A stretch of 64,000 bases of DNA from an uncultured SAR86 cluster bacterium (lineage in GTDB: Bacteria; Pseudomonadota; Gammaproteobacteria; Magnimaribacterales; AG-339-G14), in assembly GCA_902522825.1 (NCBI GenBank), contig CABYXE010000001.1, positions 1 through 64,000 of the forward strand, written 5' to 3'. The notes under the pieces are model-generated. The model did no database searches, was not told where the DNA came from, and saw only the letters and a program-made list of their open reading frames with translations. Made by a program: the position numbers and the translations under genes. Shown piece after piece: positions 46,408 through 55,823 of the stretch. Numbering within the stretch: position 1 is the stretch's first letter; each line of letters begins with the position of its first letter.

Positions 46408-47404
46408 CTTTTAATGGGTTAAATTCTATGGATATTTTTTTATAATTTATAAAATTTATCTTAAAATTCTTTTTAGTCCTGAATATTTTTTCAATATCGC
46501 TAACTTTTCCCAATAAGTTGCTAGAAAAAATAACGTCATCATTAGTCAATGAACTCAAAGAGAGATTGTCAAAAAAGATAATATTTTCTAATTCTTGAAA
46601 AACAAGATTATATTCCTCTATTGATGAAATATTAGAAACATTGATAGATATAGGTTTGAAAGAATTTTTATTTAAATAAACTTTTTTGATCTTTTGGGCA
46701 GAATCTACAGTTGAATTAAAAATATTAATTATCGAGTATGTTTTAGAAAAATCTATTTTATTATTTTTTGAAGCTTTAGTTTTGAAACATTTTTCTTCCA
46801 ATAATGTAATCTCGCAATAGAAAGATTCATTACTCAAATATCTATCATTAATAAAAGAGTTATCTAATCTCTCTTTTTTTTGTTCAATATCAAGAAAATT
46901 TAAATCATTTGAATCAAATATCGGATAAATCAAATTAATATCTCTTTCTAAGGCCATGTTTGATATTTCTTTTTTAAGCTTTTTACATTTCTTTGCCAAT
47001 AAATCGTATTCACTTTTAGACCTTAAATCAGTCTTACATAAAATCCACGCGCTTATAGAAATATTATCTTCTATTGAAATCGATAAATTGTTGTTTAAAA
47101 ATTCATTTCTCAGTAGTTTTGCATTAACAGTAATTTTTATTTTATTTTGATTTATAAACTCATAAGACTTTATGTATGTTTCAGGTAATAAATTTTGAAT
47201 AAGTTTTTTATTCTGATCAAATTCGTTTTTACTACCCAAAATTCTAATAGATGAAATATTAAGGGCTTTTCTTAAAGCATTATTTGTAGTCGTATTTTCT
47301 TCTTCAATAATTAATAAATGTTCATTAGGAAAAGAACCTTGGATCGAGATAGAAAAAGAACTTAAAAAGAATAGTATTAAAAAAAATTTTATTAAAGGTT
47401 TCAT
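46400..47404 (-). CDS. DUF2066 domain protein
   Basis: A 334-residue protein with an N-terminal signal peptide ('LIKFFLILFFLSSFSISIQG') and a mature part rich in Asn/Lys/Ile. Sequence alone gives only weak resemblance; the DUF2066 label rests on its position, divergent from purM and upstream of hda, where gammaproteobacteria carry this family, and on the pattern 'ALRKALNISSIRILG...LLPETYIKSYEF'. A periplasmic or outer-membrane-associated role is likely. Four Cys occur as 'CKTDL...CKKL' and 'CEITLLEEKC'. Function unknown. Confidence 0.7.
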   Translation of the reverse strand: MKPLIKFFLILFFLSSFSISIQGSFPNEHLLIIEEENTTTNNALRKALNISSIRILGSKNEFDQNKKLIQNLLPETYIKSYEFINQNKIKITVNAKLLRNEFLNNNLSISIEDNISISAWILCKTDLRSKSEYDLLAKKCKKLKKEISNMALERDINLIYPIFDSNDLNFLDIEQKKERLDNSFINDRYLSNESFYCEITLLEEKCFKTKASKNNKIDFSKTYSIINIFNSTVDSAQKIKKVYLNKNSFKPISINVSNISSIEEYNLVFQELENIIFFDNLSLSSLTNDDVIFSSNLLGKVSDIEKIFRTKKNFKINFINYKKISIEFNPLKDA

Positions 47405-47465
47405 ATAGATATTGAATTATAATGTTATTCAGATAATTTGTTTTAATTTCGTCTATAGGATCATC

Positions 47466-48509
47466 TTGTCAAAAAAAAATAAAATTTCTTATAAAACTTC
47501 TGGCGTTGATATTGAAAAAGGAGATGCATTAGTAGAATTTATAAAACCTTTAGCAAAAAAAACTTCAAGACCAGAGGTTAAAGAAAGTATAGGAGGTTTT
47601 TCAGCAATTTCATCTATACCTTCAAAATACAAAGACCCTCTAATTGTAAGTGCAACTGATGGCGTTGGAACTAAAATAGAAATTGCTGAGTTAATGAACA
47701 ATCATTCAACAATAGGTCAAGACCTAGTAGCTATGTGTGTAAATGACCTCATCACCTGTGGAGCCGAACCTATTTTCTTTCTAGATTATTTAGTTACCGA
47801 AAGAATCAATATTCTAAAAACAAAAGAAATTATAAAAGGCATTGCAAAAGGTTGTGAAATCGCTAATTGTTCTTTAATAGGAGGAGAAACTGCTGAACAT
47901 CCCAATGCATTTCCAAGAGAAAAATATGATCTTGCAGGATTTTGTGTAGGAATTGTTGAGAAAAAAAATGCTCTAAAAACAAATATTCCTAAAAGCGGAG
48001 ATTTGCTCATAGCCTTAAAATCATCTGGTTTACATTCAAATGGTTTTTCATTAATAAGAGAACTTATTAAAAGAAAAAAAATAAATTTAAAGTCAAAAAT
48101 GGGCAAGAAAAGTTTAGGGCAAATTTTATTAACGCCTACAAAAATTTACGTCAAAGAAATCCTAGAATTACAAAAAAAAGTAAATATAAAAAACATTGCA
48201 CATATTACAGGTGGAGGTCTTATTGGGAATTTGAAAAGAATTATTCCAAGTAATTTAAAAATAAATCTATTTGGAAATTCTTTATTTAATTTTCATAAAA
48301 ATTTATTTCTTCTTTTAAAAAAAGCAGCAAATCTATCTGACGAAGAAATGCTTGATACTTTTAATTGTGGAAATGGAATGGTAATTGTAATTAGTAAAAA
48401 TGACTTAGAGAAATTAAAAAAATCCTTAGCTAAGTTAAAATTAAATTTTAAAATAATTGGATCTTATTCATCGTGTAAAAAAGGCGATGCAAAAGTAACA
48501 ATTAGTTAA
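47466..48509 (+). CDS. purM: Phosphoribosylformylglycinamidine cyclo-ligase (AIR synthetase)
   Basis: A 347-residue enzyme closing the imidazole ring in purine synthesis. The TTG at 47466 has AGGA five nt upstream and gives 'SKKNKISYKTSGVDIEKGDALV', matching the E. coli N-terminus and length (345); an upstream in-frame ATG at 47412 would add 18 unlike residues. 'SATDGVGTK', 'DLVAMCVNDLITCGAEPIFFLDY', 'SLIGGETAEHP', 'SSGLHSNGFSLIR' and 'HITGGGLIGNLKR' are diagnostic. An A9 run lies immediately after the start codon. Confidence 0.97.
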   Translation: MSKKNKISYKTSGVDIEKGDALVEFIKPLAKKTSRPEVKESIGGFSAISSIPSKYKDPLIVSATDGVGTKIEIAELMNNHSTIGQDLVAMCVNDLITCGAEPIFFLDYLVTERINILKTKEIIKGIAKGCEIANCSLIGGETAEHPNAFPREKYDLAGFCVGIVEKKNALKTNIPKSGDLLIALKSSGLHSNGFSLIRELIKRKKINLKSKMGKKSLGQILLTPTKIYVKEILELQKKVNIKNIAHITGGGLIGNLKRIIPSNLKINLFGNSLFNFHKNLFLLLKKAANLSDEEMLDTFNCGNGMVIVISKNDLEKLKKSLAKLKLNFKIIGSYSSCKKGDAKVTIS

Positions 48510-48517
48510 AATTTAAA

Positions 48518-49162
48518 ATGAAAAAATTTCAGATAATTGTTTTTATTTCTGGAAATGGAAGTAATTTGCAGTCATTAATAGATAAAACTAAAGAATCTAA
48601 ATGTCCTTATGAAATAAATTGTGTTGTCTCTAATAATCCAGAAGCTTATGGATTAGAGAGAGCATCAATAAATAATATCTCCTCAGTTGTTCTAGATCAT
48701 AATTCATTTAAATCAAGATCAGAGTTTGATTCAGCATTGGAAAAAGAAATTGAAAAGATGAGTTTTGATTTAATTGTTCTTGCTGGCTTTATGAGAATCA
48801 TAAATAAAAATTTTATAAAGAAATATGAAAAAAAAATAATTAATTTGCATCCTTCTATTCTTCCAAAATATCCAGGATTGGATACTCATTCTAAAGTTAT
48901 AGAAAATAAAGATAAATTTCATGGAGCTACAGTTCATTTCGTGGACGAAGGCTTAGATACTGGAAAAATAATTGGCTTTTCTAAATTTAAAACTAAAGAA
49001 ATAAATAGCTACGATTCCTTATTAGCTAAGACTCATGAAATAGAACATAAACTTTTACCTAAAATTTGTAGTCTAATTGCATTAGGAAAAGTTATATTTA
49101 AAAATGAGGAAGTATTTATTAATGGGAAGTTCTATAAAAAAGGTAAGGAATTTATTTTTTAG
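48518..49162 (+). CDS. purN: Phosphoribosylglycinamide formyltransferase
   Basis: A 214-residue GAR transformylase using 10-formyl-THF (made by folD). 'VFISGNGSNLQSLID' is the ribose-phosphate loop, 'LAGFMRIINKNFI' holds the folate region, 'INLHPSILPKYPGLDTHSKVIE' carries the catalytic Asn/His set (N in 'IINLHPS', His), and 'HGATVHFVDEGLDTGKII' supplies the Asp. It lies eight bp after purM, so purMN is an operon. Its end overlaps the next gene by 41 bp. Confidence 0.97.
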   Translation: MKKFQIIVFISGNGSNLQSLIDKTKESKCPYEINCVVSNNPEAYGLERASINNISSVVLDHNSFKSRSEFDSALEKEIEKMSFDLIVLAGFMRIINKNFIKKYEKKIINLHPSILPKYPGLDTHSKVIENKDKFHGATVHFVDEGLDTGKIIGFSKFKTKEINSYDSLLAKTHEIEHKLLPKICSLIALGKVIFKNEEVFINGKFYKKGKEFIF

Positions 49163-49832
49163 TTTATTTCTTTTTGTCTCTTATGGTGCTTTTTCGTTTG
49201 AGTTAGAAGAATATACCTATGATTATTCATCTGGAAAGAATACTGCTCAGGAAACTTTAAAAAAAATTGACAATGAAACGTGGAAGATGTCATCTAAAAT
49301 TGAACATTCTATTTTTCAAGTTACTCAAGAAGCTACATTCAAGATAGTCGACAATATGGTGATTCTTTTAGATGCTTATAGAAAAACTAGAGCATTTGGT
49401 GGTTTTAGAAGAGAGAAGCAATTTTTTGAAGTCAATTACGAAAAAAATGAAATATATTTTGAATATAATAGAAAGAAAGGGTACATTTCTTTCGACTGTG
49501 AAACTATGATTGATTGTAGATTTTTTGACAATTTAACTCTTCAAATTCAATCAAAATTAGCGCTTCTCAAAAGTGAGACGCCCTTAAGTATTGATTTTAA
49601 TTATCTAGATAAGGGATTGATAAAAAATAAAACCTTTAAAATGGAATCTATGACAGATTTAGATAAAGAAGATGAAGTTAATAAAATTAGATTTAGTGAA
49701 GTTCGTGATGATGACAAAGGATTTATGCTGTGGTTTGATCCAATAAAAAATTTTCAAACTTATAAAATCTATCAGGATTTTGGCTCTCAAGATCTTACAT
49801 GGTATTTAGTTTCTAAGCCTTTGGGAGAGTAA
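49122..49832 (+). CDS. DUF3108 family periplasmic protein
   Basis: A 236-residue protein with a signal peptide ('[20 protein letters not shown]') and a beta-rich mature part typical of DUF3108 ('[34 protein letters not shown]', then '[29 protein letters not shown]'). Members follow purMN in Pseudomonas and relatives, as here. Function unknown. The ATG at 49122 is preferred because it places the signal near the start; an in-frame ATG at 49104 adds six residues. It overlaps purN by 41 bp and the convergent dcd by 20 bp. Confidence 0.85.
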   Translation: MGSSIKKVRNLFFSLFLFVSYGAFSFELEEYTYDYSSGKNTAQETLKKIDNETWKMSSKIEHSIFQVTQEATFKIVDNMVILLDAYRKTRAFGGFRREKQFFEVNYEKNEIYFEYNRKKGYISFDCETMIDCRFFDNLTLQIQSKLALLKSETPLSIDFNYLDKGLIKNKTFKMESMTDLDKEDEVNKIRFSEVRDDDKGFMLWFDPIKNFQTYKIYQDFGSQDLTWYLVSKPLGE

Positions 49833-50385
49833 CCCCTTCTTGTCCTTGATATTTCCCATCTCTATCTTTGTAACTAGTCTCACATTCTTCATCTGATTGA
49901 AAGAATAACATTTGAGCAACGCCCTCTTCTGCGTAAATCTTTGCTGGCAAACTTGTGGTGTTTGAAAATTCTAATGTTACGTGTCCCTCCCATTCTGGCT
50001 CCAAAGGAGTTACATTTACTATAATTCCGCAGCGTGCATAAGTAGATTTTCCTAGACATATAGTCAAAACATCTCGTGGAATTTTAAAAAATTCAATTGT
50101 ACTTGCTAGTGCAAAGGAATTTGGAGGAATAATACATTCATCTCCTTCAAAATCTATAAAGCTATCTGAATCAAAATTTTTTGGATCCACAGTAGCAGAA
50201 TTAATGTTTGTAAATATTTTAAAATTTCTTGAACACCTGACATCATAACCATAACTAGAAAGTCCAAATGATATTAATTTTTTATTATTTTCATTATTTG
50301 ATTTTATTTGAGATGGCACAAAGGGAGTGATCATTCCATTTTCCTGACACATCTTAGTTATCCATTTATCTGATTTTATTGACAT
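49813..50385 (-). CDS. dcd: dCTP deaminase
   Basis: A 190-residue trimeric enzyme converting dCTP to dUTP for thymidylate synthesis. '[10 protein letters not shown]' is the N-terminal family segment, '[32 protein letters not shown]' contains the Ser, Arg and catalytic Glu, and '[12 protein letters not shown]' is the nucleotide-binding tail. The N-terminus '[27 protein letters not shown]' is of the Pseudomonas/Acinetobacter type rather than that of E. coli. It is four bp after recR. Confidence 0.96.
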   Translation of the reverse strand: MSIKSDKWITKMCQENGMITPFVPSQIKSNNENNKKLISFGLSSYGYDVRCSRNFKIFTNINSATVDPKNFDSDSFIDFEGDECIIPPNSFALASTIEFFKIPRDVLTICLGKSTYARCGIIVNVTPLEPEWEGHVTLEFSNTTSLPAKIYAEEGVAQMLFFQSDEECETSYKDRDGKYQGQEGVTLPKA

Positions 50386-50389
50386 CTTT

Positions 50390-50998
50390 TTATTTATTTT
50401 TTTCTAATTCTCTTCGCCACGAAAAAGCTTGTTTGAGGGTATTATTATCTACATAATTTAAATCTCCACCTGCTGGAACTCCCTGAGCAAGTTTTGAAAT
50501 CTTAATATCTGATTCTTCTAATTTATCCAATAAGTAGTAACTTGTTGCTTCTCCTTCTAAAGTTGAATTTAGGGCAATTATAACTTCCTTTACATTTCTT
50601 TGATTACAAATTTCTATTAATTTAGAGATATTTAAATCTTCTGGGCCTATATTTTCTATTGGAGAAAGAAGACCATTTAAAACAAAGTATTTTCCTGAAA
50701 ATTCTCTAGTATCCTCAATGGAAAATAAATCCGAGGTTGATTCTACAATGCACAAAAGATCATTGTCTCTAGAATCGCTTGAGCAAATATTACAAATTTC
50801 TAAATCATTTATTACCCTGCAAGATTCACAGGGTCTTATAGTATCTAGAGCTAATTTTATGGAGGAGGAGATTAATTCTGCTCCCTCTTTATTTGTACTA
50901 AGAAGACTTAGAGCCATTCTTTTAGCAGTTTTGGGCCCAACTCCGGGCAAAACTTTTAACGCATTAATTAAGGACTCAATATTTTCACTAATTTTCAT
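50390..50998 (-). CDS. recR: Recombination protein RecR
   Basis: A 202-residue RecFOR-pathway protein that helps load RecA at gaps. An N-terminal helix-hairpin-helix ('[20 protein letters not shown]'), a four-Cys zinc finger ('[18 protein letters not shown]') and a Toprim domain ('[26 protein letters not shown]') are all present. The start overlaps the dnaX stop as ATGA, the conserved dnaX-recR coupling; the intervening ybaB gene found in many bacteria is absent. Confidence 0.97.
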   Translation of the reverse strand: MKISENIESLINALKVLPGVGPKTAKRMALSLLSTNKEGAELISSSIKLALDTIRPCESCRVINDLEICNICSSDSRDNDLLCIVESTSDLFSIEDTREFSGKYFVLNGLLSPIENIGPEDLNISKLIEICNQRNVKEVIIALNSTLEGEATSYYLLDKLEESDIKISKLAQGVPAGGDLNYVDNNTLKQAFSWRRELEKNK

Positions 50999-52467
50999 TT
51001 CTTACTTATGTTTTTTATATCTGTATTTAATTCTGAAGTAATTTTTTTGAATCCTTCGTCCTTTGATATTAGATCTACCGCTTCGTTTGATTCTTTTATT
51101 TTTAGTTCATCTTTTATAAATAATGGAGTTCTATCTACCTCTACATTTGAATCATAAGAAATCTCTAAAATCTGATTGAAATAATTATTAAAACAAGAAG
51201 ATATTTCTTTTTTATATTCTTCATTGATTCTAGTTATTTTATCTTCAGGGAGCGAAATAATAATTTTATTATCAATTTTTTTTACAGAAGAAGAGAATAG
51301 TATCTGCTTCAAAAGAACAGAAAAATCTATTTCATTTAAAATTAAATTCCAGTCAAATGAGGAATCTTTATAAGAATTATTTGAACTAGTTACTTTAAAA
51401 TTTTTTTTTTCTTCAGGTGAAAATGCAATCATTTTTATTAAAGTCATCGATAATAAACCTTTAGGATCTGATGAACTTTCAAAGTAAATTTTATTAGAAA
51501 GCCCTATTTGAAATATTAACTGCAAGTACTCGGGAGTCATTTCAGTATATTTTAATAAATTTGAATCTTGTGATTTACTGAATTGAAGCAAAGATACTTC
51601 TTGAATTACATTCATTAATGATTCAAGAAGATTTAGACACGAATCATTTTCATCATAGTCTTCAAAAAAACTTACAAGAGCTGTTGTGTCTTTATCTTTT
51701 AGGATGTCTAGTAATTTGAAAACTTTCTCTTCGTTAGGGATTCCTAAAACGTTTTGAACATCTTCTTTTTTTAAATCTTCATTGCAATAAGACACAACTT
51801 TTTCTGAAATTGTTAGCGCATCCCTCATGCTTCCTGAAGCTGCTTTAGAAATTATTTTTAATGATGCTTCATCGAATTTAATATTTTCATGAATAAATAT
51901 TTTAGAAAGTTGATCGATAATTTCTTCCTCAGAAACTAATCTAAGATTTAACTGCAAGCATCTCGATAATATTGTAGCGGGTACTTTCTCAATTTCTGTT
52001 GTCGCAAACATAAATATTACATGAGGAGGTGGTTCTTCTAATGTTTTTAGAAGTGCATTAAAACTTTCTTTAGTTAACATGTGAACTTCATCTATTAGAT
52101 AAACTTTGTACTTCGATGAAGCAGGTAAATATGGAACCGTTTCTAGCAAATTCATTGTTTCTTCTCTAGATCTTCTTGAAGCAGCGTCAATTTCTTGAAA
52201 ATCTATCAATGAATTTTCATTTAATGCCAGACATTGATTACATTTATCACAAGGCTCACCTTTTTTAACATCTTCACAATTCAGAACCTTTGTTAAAATT
52301 CTTGCGATTGAGGTCTTACCTACTCCTCTGGTACCGTTAAAAATATAAGCCTGATTTATTTTTTCGTTCAATATCGAGTTTTGAAGTGCTTGCACAACAT
52401 GATTCTGACCAACAACTTCACTAAAAAGCTTTGGTCTCCATTTTCTAGCTAAAACTAAATAACTCAA
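50995..52467 (-). CDS. dnaX: DNA polymerase III tau (and possibly gamma) subunit
   Basis: A 490-residue clamp-loader ATPase. Walker A is 'NGTRGVGKTSIAR', the zinc module is 'CEDVKKGEPCDKCNQC', Walker B/DExx is 'VYLIDEVHML' and the SRC arginine finger is 'ILSRCLQLN'. Domain III ends near 'MTLIKMIAFSPEEKKN' (about 340-356), followed by a shorter tau region than in E. coli (490 versus 643). At codons 353-356 the mRNA reads G-A10-T: a -1 slip yields Lys-Phe and a stop at once, giving a 357-residue gamma-sized product. It overlaps recX and recR by four bp each. Confidence 0.96.
   Translation of the reverse strand: MSYLVLARKWRPKLFSEVVGQNHVVQALQNSILNEKINQAYIFNGTRGVGKTSIARILTKVLNCEDVKKGEPCDKCNQCLALNENSLIDFQEIDAASRRSREETMNLLETVPYLPASSKYKVYLIDEVHMLTKESFNALLKTLEEPPPHVIFMFATTEIEKVPATILSRCLQLNLRLVSEEEIIDQLSKIFIHENIKFDEASLKIISKAASGSMRDALTISEKVVSYCNEDLKKEDVQNVLGIPNEEKVFKLLDILKDKDTTALVSFFEDYDENDSCLNLLESLMNVIQEVSLLQFSKSQDSNLLKYTEMTPEYLQLIFQIGLSNKIYFESSSDPKGLLSMTLIKMIAFSPEEKKNFKVTSSNNSYKDSSFDWNLILNEIDFSVLLKQILFSSSVKKIDNKIIISLPEDKITRINEEYKKEISSCFNNYFNQILEISYDSNVEVDRTPLFIKDELKIKESNEAVDLISKDEGFKKITSELNTDIKNISKK
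51401..51410 (-). promoter_or_regulatory. A10 run in dnaX, candidate frameshift or transcription-slippage site
   Basis: Ten consecutive A on the coding strand cover Lys354-Lys355-Asn356. One extra A, or a -1 ribosomal slip, changes the reading to Lys-Lys-Lys-Phe-stop. The site sits at the end of clamp-loader domain III, where E. coli and Thermus make gamma from the same gene. Confidence 0.5.
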
Positions 52468-52943
52468 TTTATAACTTTTCTTATCATTTCTTTTTCAAAG
52501 CCTCGTTGAACAAAAAATTTTATCCTTTTAGATAATTCTTGCATATTTTTAGACTTATCAGCTCCATATTTTTTAGTATTTTCTTTCTTTAATTTTTCGG
52601 TCCAATTTAAATCTGCTTGATCAAATGCATTAATAATTATTGGATCACTTACTTTTCTTAAAGATAAATCATATTTGATTCTTGTTGGACCAAACCCTGA
52701 ATTATATCTAGAACGAATATAAGATTCTGAAAATCTTAGATCGCTTTGAAGCTTTTCCTCTGATAGTTTATTCAACTCGTCTTTTAATTTTTCAACTGAC
52801 TCAACTCTTCTCTTTAACTTCAATATCAACTCATATTTAGAGTGTTCTCTTCTAGAAAGAAGATCTAGTAATTTTTTTCTAATATCCTGGTTTTTTATTA
52901 GATTTTTCAAAATTTTTAATTTCTTTATAAATAAGCTTATCAA
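52464..52943 (-). CDS. recX: Regulatory protein RecX
   Basis: A 159-residue, helical and basic protein of the RecX family, which inhibits RecA filament growth. 'LLSRREHSKYELILKLKRR' and 'FSESYIRSRYNSGFGPTRIKYDLSLR' are the characteristic three-helix repeats. No ATG exists; the TTG at 52943 is used, with another TTG at residue 12, so the start is uncertain. Either overlaps the end of the serine hydrolase gene (65 or 32 bp). Its coupling to dnaX rather than to recA is unusual. Confidence 0.85.
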   Translation of the reverse strand: MISLFIKKLKILKNLIKNQDIRKKLLDLLSRREHSKYELILKLKRRVESVEKLKDELNKLSEEKLQSDLRFSESYIRSRYNSGFGPTRIKYDLSLRKVSDPIIINAFDQADLNWTEKLKKENTKKYGADKSKNMQELSKRIKFFVQRGFEKEMIRKVIN

Positions 52944-54213
52944 TTTTATTAGTTAAATCTCTAGGTGTTCCAATTAATTGAGTCATATGAACTACAGTTA
53001 AATTATTTTCAGGATCAACCCAAAATTTTGTTTTGGCTGCTCCTCCCCAGAAAAAAGAATTATCCCCTCTCCTTAAACGAATTTTTTTGCTATCAAGAGC
53101 AATTCCCAGAGTTATGCCCATACCAAAACCTGAAAAACGAGAATTATTTTCGTTTAATTGATTACTTATAAGAACTTTAAATGATTCGCTAGATAGAATT
53201 TTTTTACCATTAAATACACCTTTATTTAATAGCATATCGGCAAAATTTAGATAATCATCACCTGTAGAGACTAAACCAGACCCTCCATCTTCAACTGTGA
53301 CATCTTTATAATAGAGGCTATTTTCTGAAGAATCGACTAAGTGCATTTTTAGTTTTTTTCCTTTCAGATAGTCTGGTAAATCGATACTAAATGCCTTGAA
53401 TGCATTGTGATGAGCATACAAGTTCGTCATTCTTTGTCGTTTTTCCTTAGGAACTTTAAAAAAAGTATCTTTCATATTAAGCGGATCAAAGAGGTTGGAT
53501 TTTAAAAAATCTCCAAATGTCATATTTGACGCTTTTTCTATTACACAACCCAAAATATCCATTCCTATTGAGTAAGTCCATTTTTCTCCTGGTTGATGAG
53601 CCAAAGGCACAGATGCAACTTTTTTACTAAAGGAGCATATATTTTCATAAAGTTTTTCAGGTTTTATATCGTCGTCTAATGTATCAAGAGCATAGTAAGG
53701 AAAAATTTTTTCTTTTAAGTAAATATCTTGAAGTTTTCCCTTAATACTAAATGTATAAGCAAGTCCAGAAGTATGCGTTGCCAAATCTAACAAGGTAATA
53801 TCCCTCTTTAAACTTTCTGTTTTATTACCCCTTAAAAGGACCTTTGTATCTTTAAATTCCGGTATGTATTTTGATACAGGATCAGAAAGTTTTAGCAATC
53901 CTTGGTCAACTGCAATCATTAAAGCTACTCCCGTTACAGGTTTGGTCATAGAATGAATCCTAAAAAGAGAGTCTCGTTGCAATGGAGTCTTATTTTTAAC
54001 ATCGTTAAAACCTGAGACATCCTGATAGATAACCTTCCCGTCCTTTTTTATAAGTGTAAGAAAACCTGGATATCTTCCTTTTGATATTTCCTTATTTAGA
54101 AATTTAGATAGAGATGAAAAGTTATAACTTTCATTTTCGCCACTTAAAGAAAATGAAAATAAAATAAAGGATATATAAATTAATAATTTAAGATGTAATT
54201 TCATCGTTATCAT
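52879..54213 (-). CDS. Serine hydrolase, beta-lactamase class C/EstB-like
   Basis: A 444-residue protein with a signal peptide (about 1-24, ending near 'FSLSGENES'). The nucleophile motif SxxK is 'IHSMTKPVTG', the YxN/S-type motif is 'WTYSIGMDILG' and the third motif region is 'GFGMGITLGIA...FFWGGAAKTKFWVDP'. The arrangement matches class C-like esterases and D-peptidase homologues more than resistance enzymes; the ending with HxG replaced by 'WGGAA' fits an esterase. The ATG at 54204 would also start the signal peptide. It ends inside the recX start. Confidence 0.88.
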   Translation of the reverse strand: MITMKLHLKLLIYISFILFSFSLSGENESYNFSSLSKFLNKEISKGRYPGFLTLIKKDGKVIYQDVSGFNDVKNKTPLQRDSLFRIHSMTKPVTGVALMIAVDQGLLKLSDPVSKYIPEFKDTKVLLRGNKTESLKRDITLLDLATHTSGLAYTFSIKGKLQDIYLKEKIFPYYALDTLDDDIKPEKLYENICSFSKKVASVPLAHQPGEKWTYSIGMDILGCVIEKASNMTFGDFLKSNLFDPLNMKDTFFKVPKEKRQRMTNLYAHHNAFKAFSIDLPDYLKGKKLKMHLVDSSENSLYYKDVTVEDGGSGLVSTGDDYLNFADMLLNKGVFNGKKILSSESFKVLISNQLNENNSRFSGFGMGITLGIALDSKKIRLRRGDNSFFWGGAAKTKFWVDPENNLTVVHMTQLIGTPRDLTNKIDKLIYKEIKNFEKSNKKPGY

Positions 54214-54258
54214 TATAGATGTATTAAATAAAAATCGTTTAATAATGTTATTTAAAAG

Positions 54259-54990
54259 TTAATTAGAAATGTAAGTTGGATAAACATCAAAATATAATCC
54301 GTTAATAAAAGAATCAGAAATTTCTGTATTACAGCTTGCTAAAAAACCAATTTGTGAGGCCATAGGCTCCGAATTAGATTCATTTAAAGAATTTTCTTCC
54401 ATTACGAAATCAAAATTATCAGTTTCAGACTCTGATACTAAAATTTTTATTTGGGATAATGATTCAAAGTCTTCTTCAAGAAAAATTTTCAAATCAAAAA
54501 GATTTATATTTGGTAAAAATTTACAAAAACTAATATTTTTATAAAATTTTTCCCTTTCAAAAGAATATGAATTATTTTCATAAACACTATGAAACAATTG
54601 TTTCTGTTCAGAGGAACAATCAACTTTTTTTGAAAAGTCATTTGCCCAGTCAATAAATCTTTTATTCTTATTAAAATAATTTTCATATTTTGCAAAAATT
54701 AGTTTGGATGAAAAATCATTTAGCCAAATAAAATCATAAGTTTTAGTTTCAAACGAAGGGTCTAAATAAAAAGTTTGTAAAGAGCCATTATCAAGATAAG
54801 AGTCATTTAATTTAGATAATTGATTTAAATTATCTGATATTTTCGAAACATTGGAATCATTTATATAAGAACAAAAATTAATTTCTAAATATTTTTTATC
54901 AGGATACTTATCATCGATTTCAAGATCTTCCGAACAAGAAAATAATAATACTAAAAAAAGTCCAAGCAGAATTTTTCTTAATAAAATCAT
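54259..54990 (-). CDS. Unknown lipoprotein coupled to nadC
   Basis: A 243-residue protein not assigned to a family. 'LLRKILLGLFLVLLFSCSED' is a clear lipoprotein signal with Cys at residue 19, so the mature protein is membrane-anchored, probably outer membrane. The mature part is acidic and rich in Asn/Ser/Phe, with 'FCSYI', 'VDCSSEQ', 'SFCKFL' and 'LASCNTE' cysteines and two weakly similar halves (each starts F-C-x-[FY]-[IL]). 'TKTYDFIWLNDF' stands out. Its ATG overlaps the stop of the corrected nadC frame (ATGA), which ties the two genes. No function is proposed. Confidence 0.85.
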   Translation of the reverse strand: MILLRKILLGLFLVLLFSCSEDLEIDDKYPDKKYLEINFCSYINDSNVSKISDNLNQLSKLNDSYLDNGSLQTFYLDPSFETKTYDFIWLNDFSSKLIFAKYENYFNKNKRFIDWANDFSKKVDCSSEQKQLFHSVYENNSYSFEREKFYKNISFCKFLPNINLFDLKIFLEEDFESLSQIKILVSESETDNFDFVMEENSLNESNSEPMASQIGFLASCNTEISDSFINGLYFDVYPTYISN

Positions 54991-55818
54991 ATTAAATTTA
55001 AGGAAAAATCTATAGATTTTATATTTTTAGTAAGATCGCCCATTGATATATAGTCAATTTTTAGTTTTGAAAGCTTCTTTAAATCTTTTTCAGACTTTAA
55101 ACCTGATATTTCTATCTTTGCTCTTTTATTGACAATATCTATTCCTTTTTTTAATTTGATTCAGAGAAAAATTATCAAACATTAAAATATCAGGATTCAA
55201 ATTTAGTGCTGGTTCAATTTCACTGATTTTTTTTACTTCTATTTCAAAAAAGTACGTTTTAGATTTTTTGTGCTTATATTTAATTGAGTCTATTCCTTTT
55301 AATGCTTTCAAATGATTATCTTTAAGCATTAACCCGTCTGAAAGATTGAACCTATGATTTTTAATTCCAGCTATTCGCGTAGCATATTTTTGTTCATAAC
55401 GTAGATTAGGCAAAGTTTTTCTAGTATCTAAAAGATTAATTTTTTTATTATTCAATATTTTTAAATAATTATTTGTTTTTGTAGAAATCCCAGACATAAA
55501 TTGAAGAAAATTTATTGCTGTTCTTTCGGCAGCTAAAATAGACTTTGGATTACCTGAAACTACACACAAATCCTGATTTGATGGAATGTAATCTCCATCT
55601 TTAAAGTTCCATTTGATCTTTATGGATTTATCTAAGAGTTTAAACGAATGATTAAACCATTGAATACCTGAAATAATTAAATTTTCATTATTTGTTAGTT
55701 TAGCCTCAACTTTCTTTGAGGCACTTTTATTTAAAACTCTAATAGACAAATCATTAAACACATCGTCTTCATTTAAAGCATTTTTAACGCTTGTATTTAA
55801 AATCTTTTTATCAATCAT
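54987..55818 (-). CDS. nadC: Nicotinate-nucleotide pyrophosphorylase, with a one-base frameshift
   Basis: Quinolinate phosphoribosyltransferase, making nicotinate mononucleotide. The zero frame (55818 to 55126) gives 230 residues with 'AERTAINFLQFMSGISTKTNNY', 'LLDTRKTLPNLRYEQKYA' and 'NHRFNLSDGLMLKDNH', ending unnaturally in 'KKRNRYCQ'. If one A of the A7 run at 55146-55152 is skipped, reading continues with 'KKGIDIVNKRAKIEISGLKS' and 'KIDYISMGDLTKNIKSIDFS' to a TGA at 54989-54987, the normal NadC barrel end (compare E. coli 'VDFISVGALTKHVQALDLS') and a normal length of 276. The gene is therefore complete apart from one base. It may be a sequence error, slippage, or a very recent mutation. 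It lies five bp after nadA. Confidence 0.9.
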
Positions 55819-55823
55819 AATGA

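Noticed and set aside
54987-55818. nadC as a dead pseudogene
   Set aside because: Only one base differs from an intact gene, all catalytic segments are kept, and the corrected stop overlaps the next start codon neatly.
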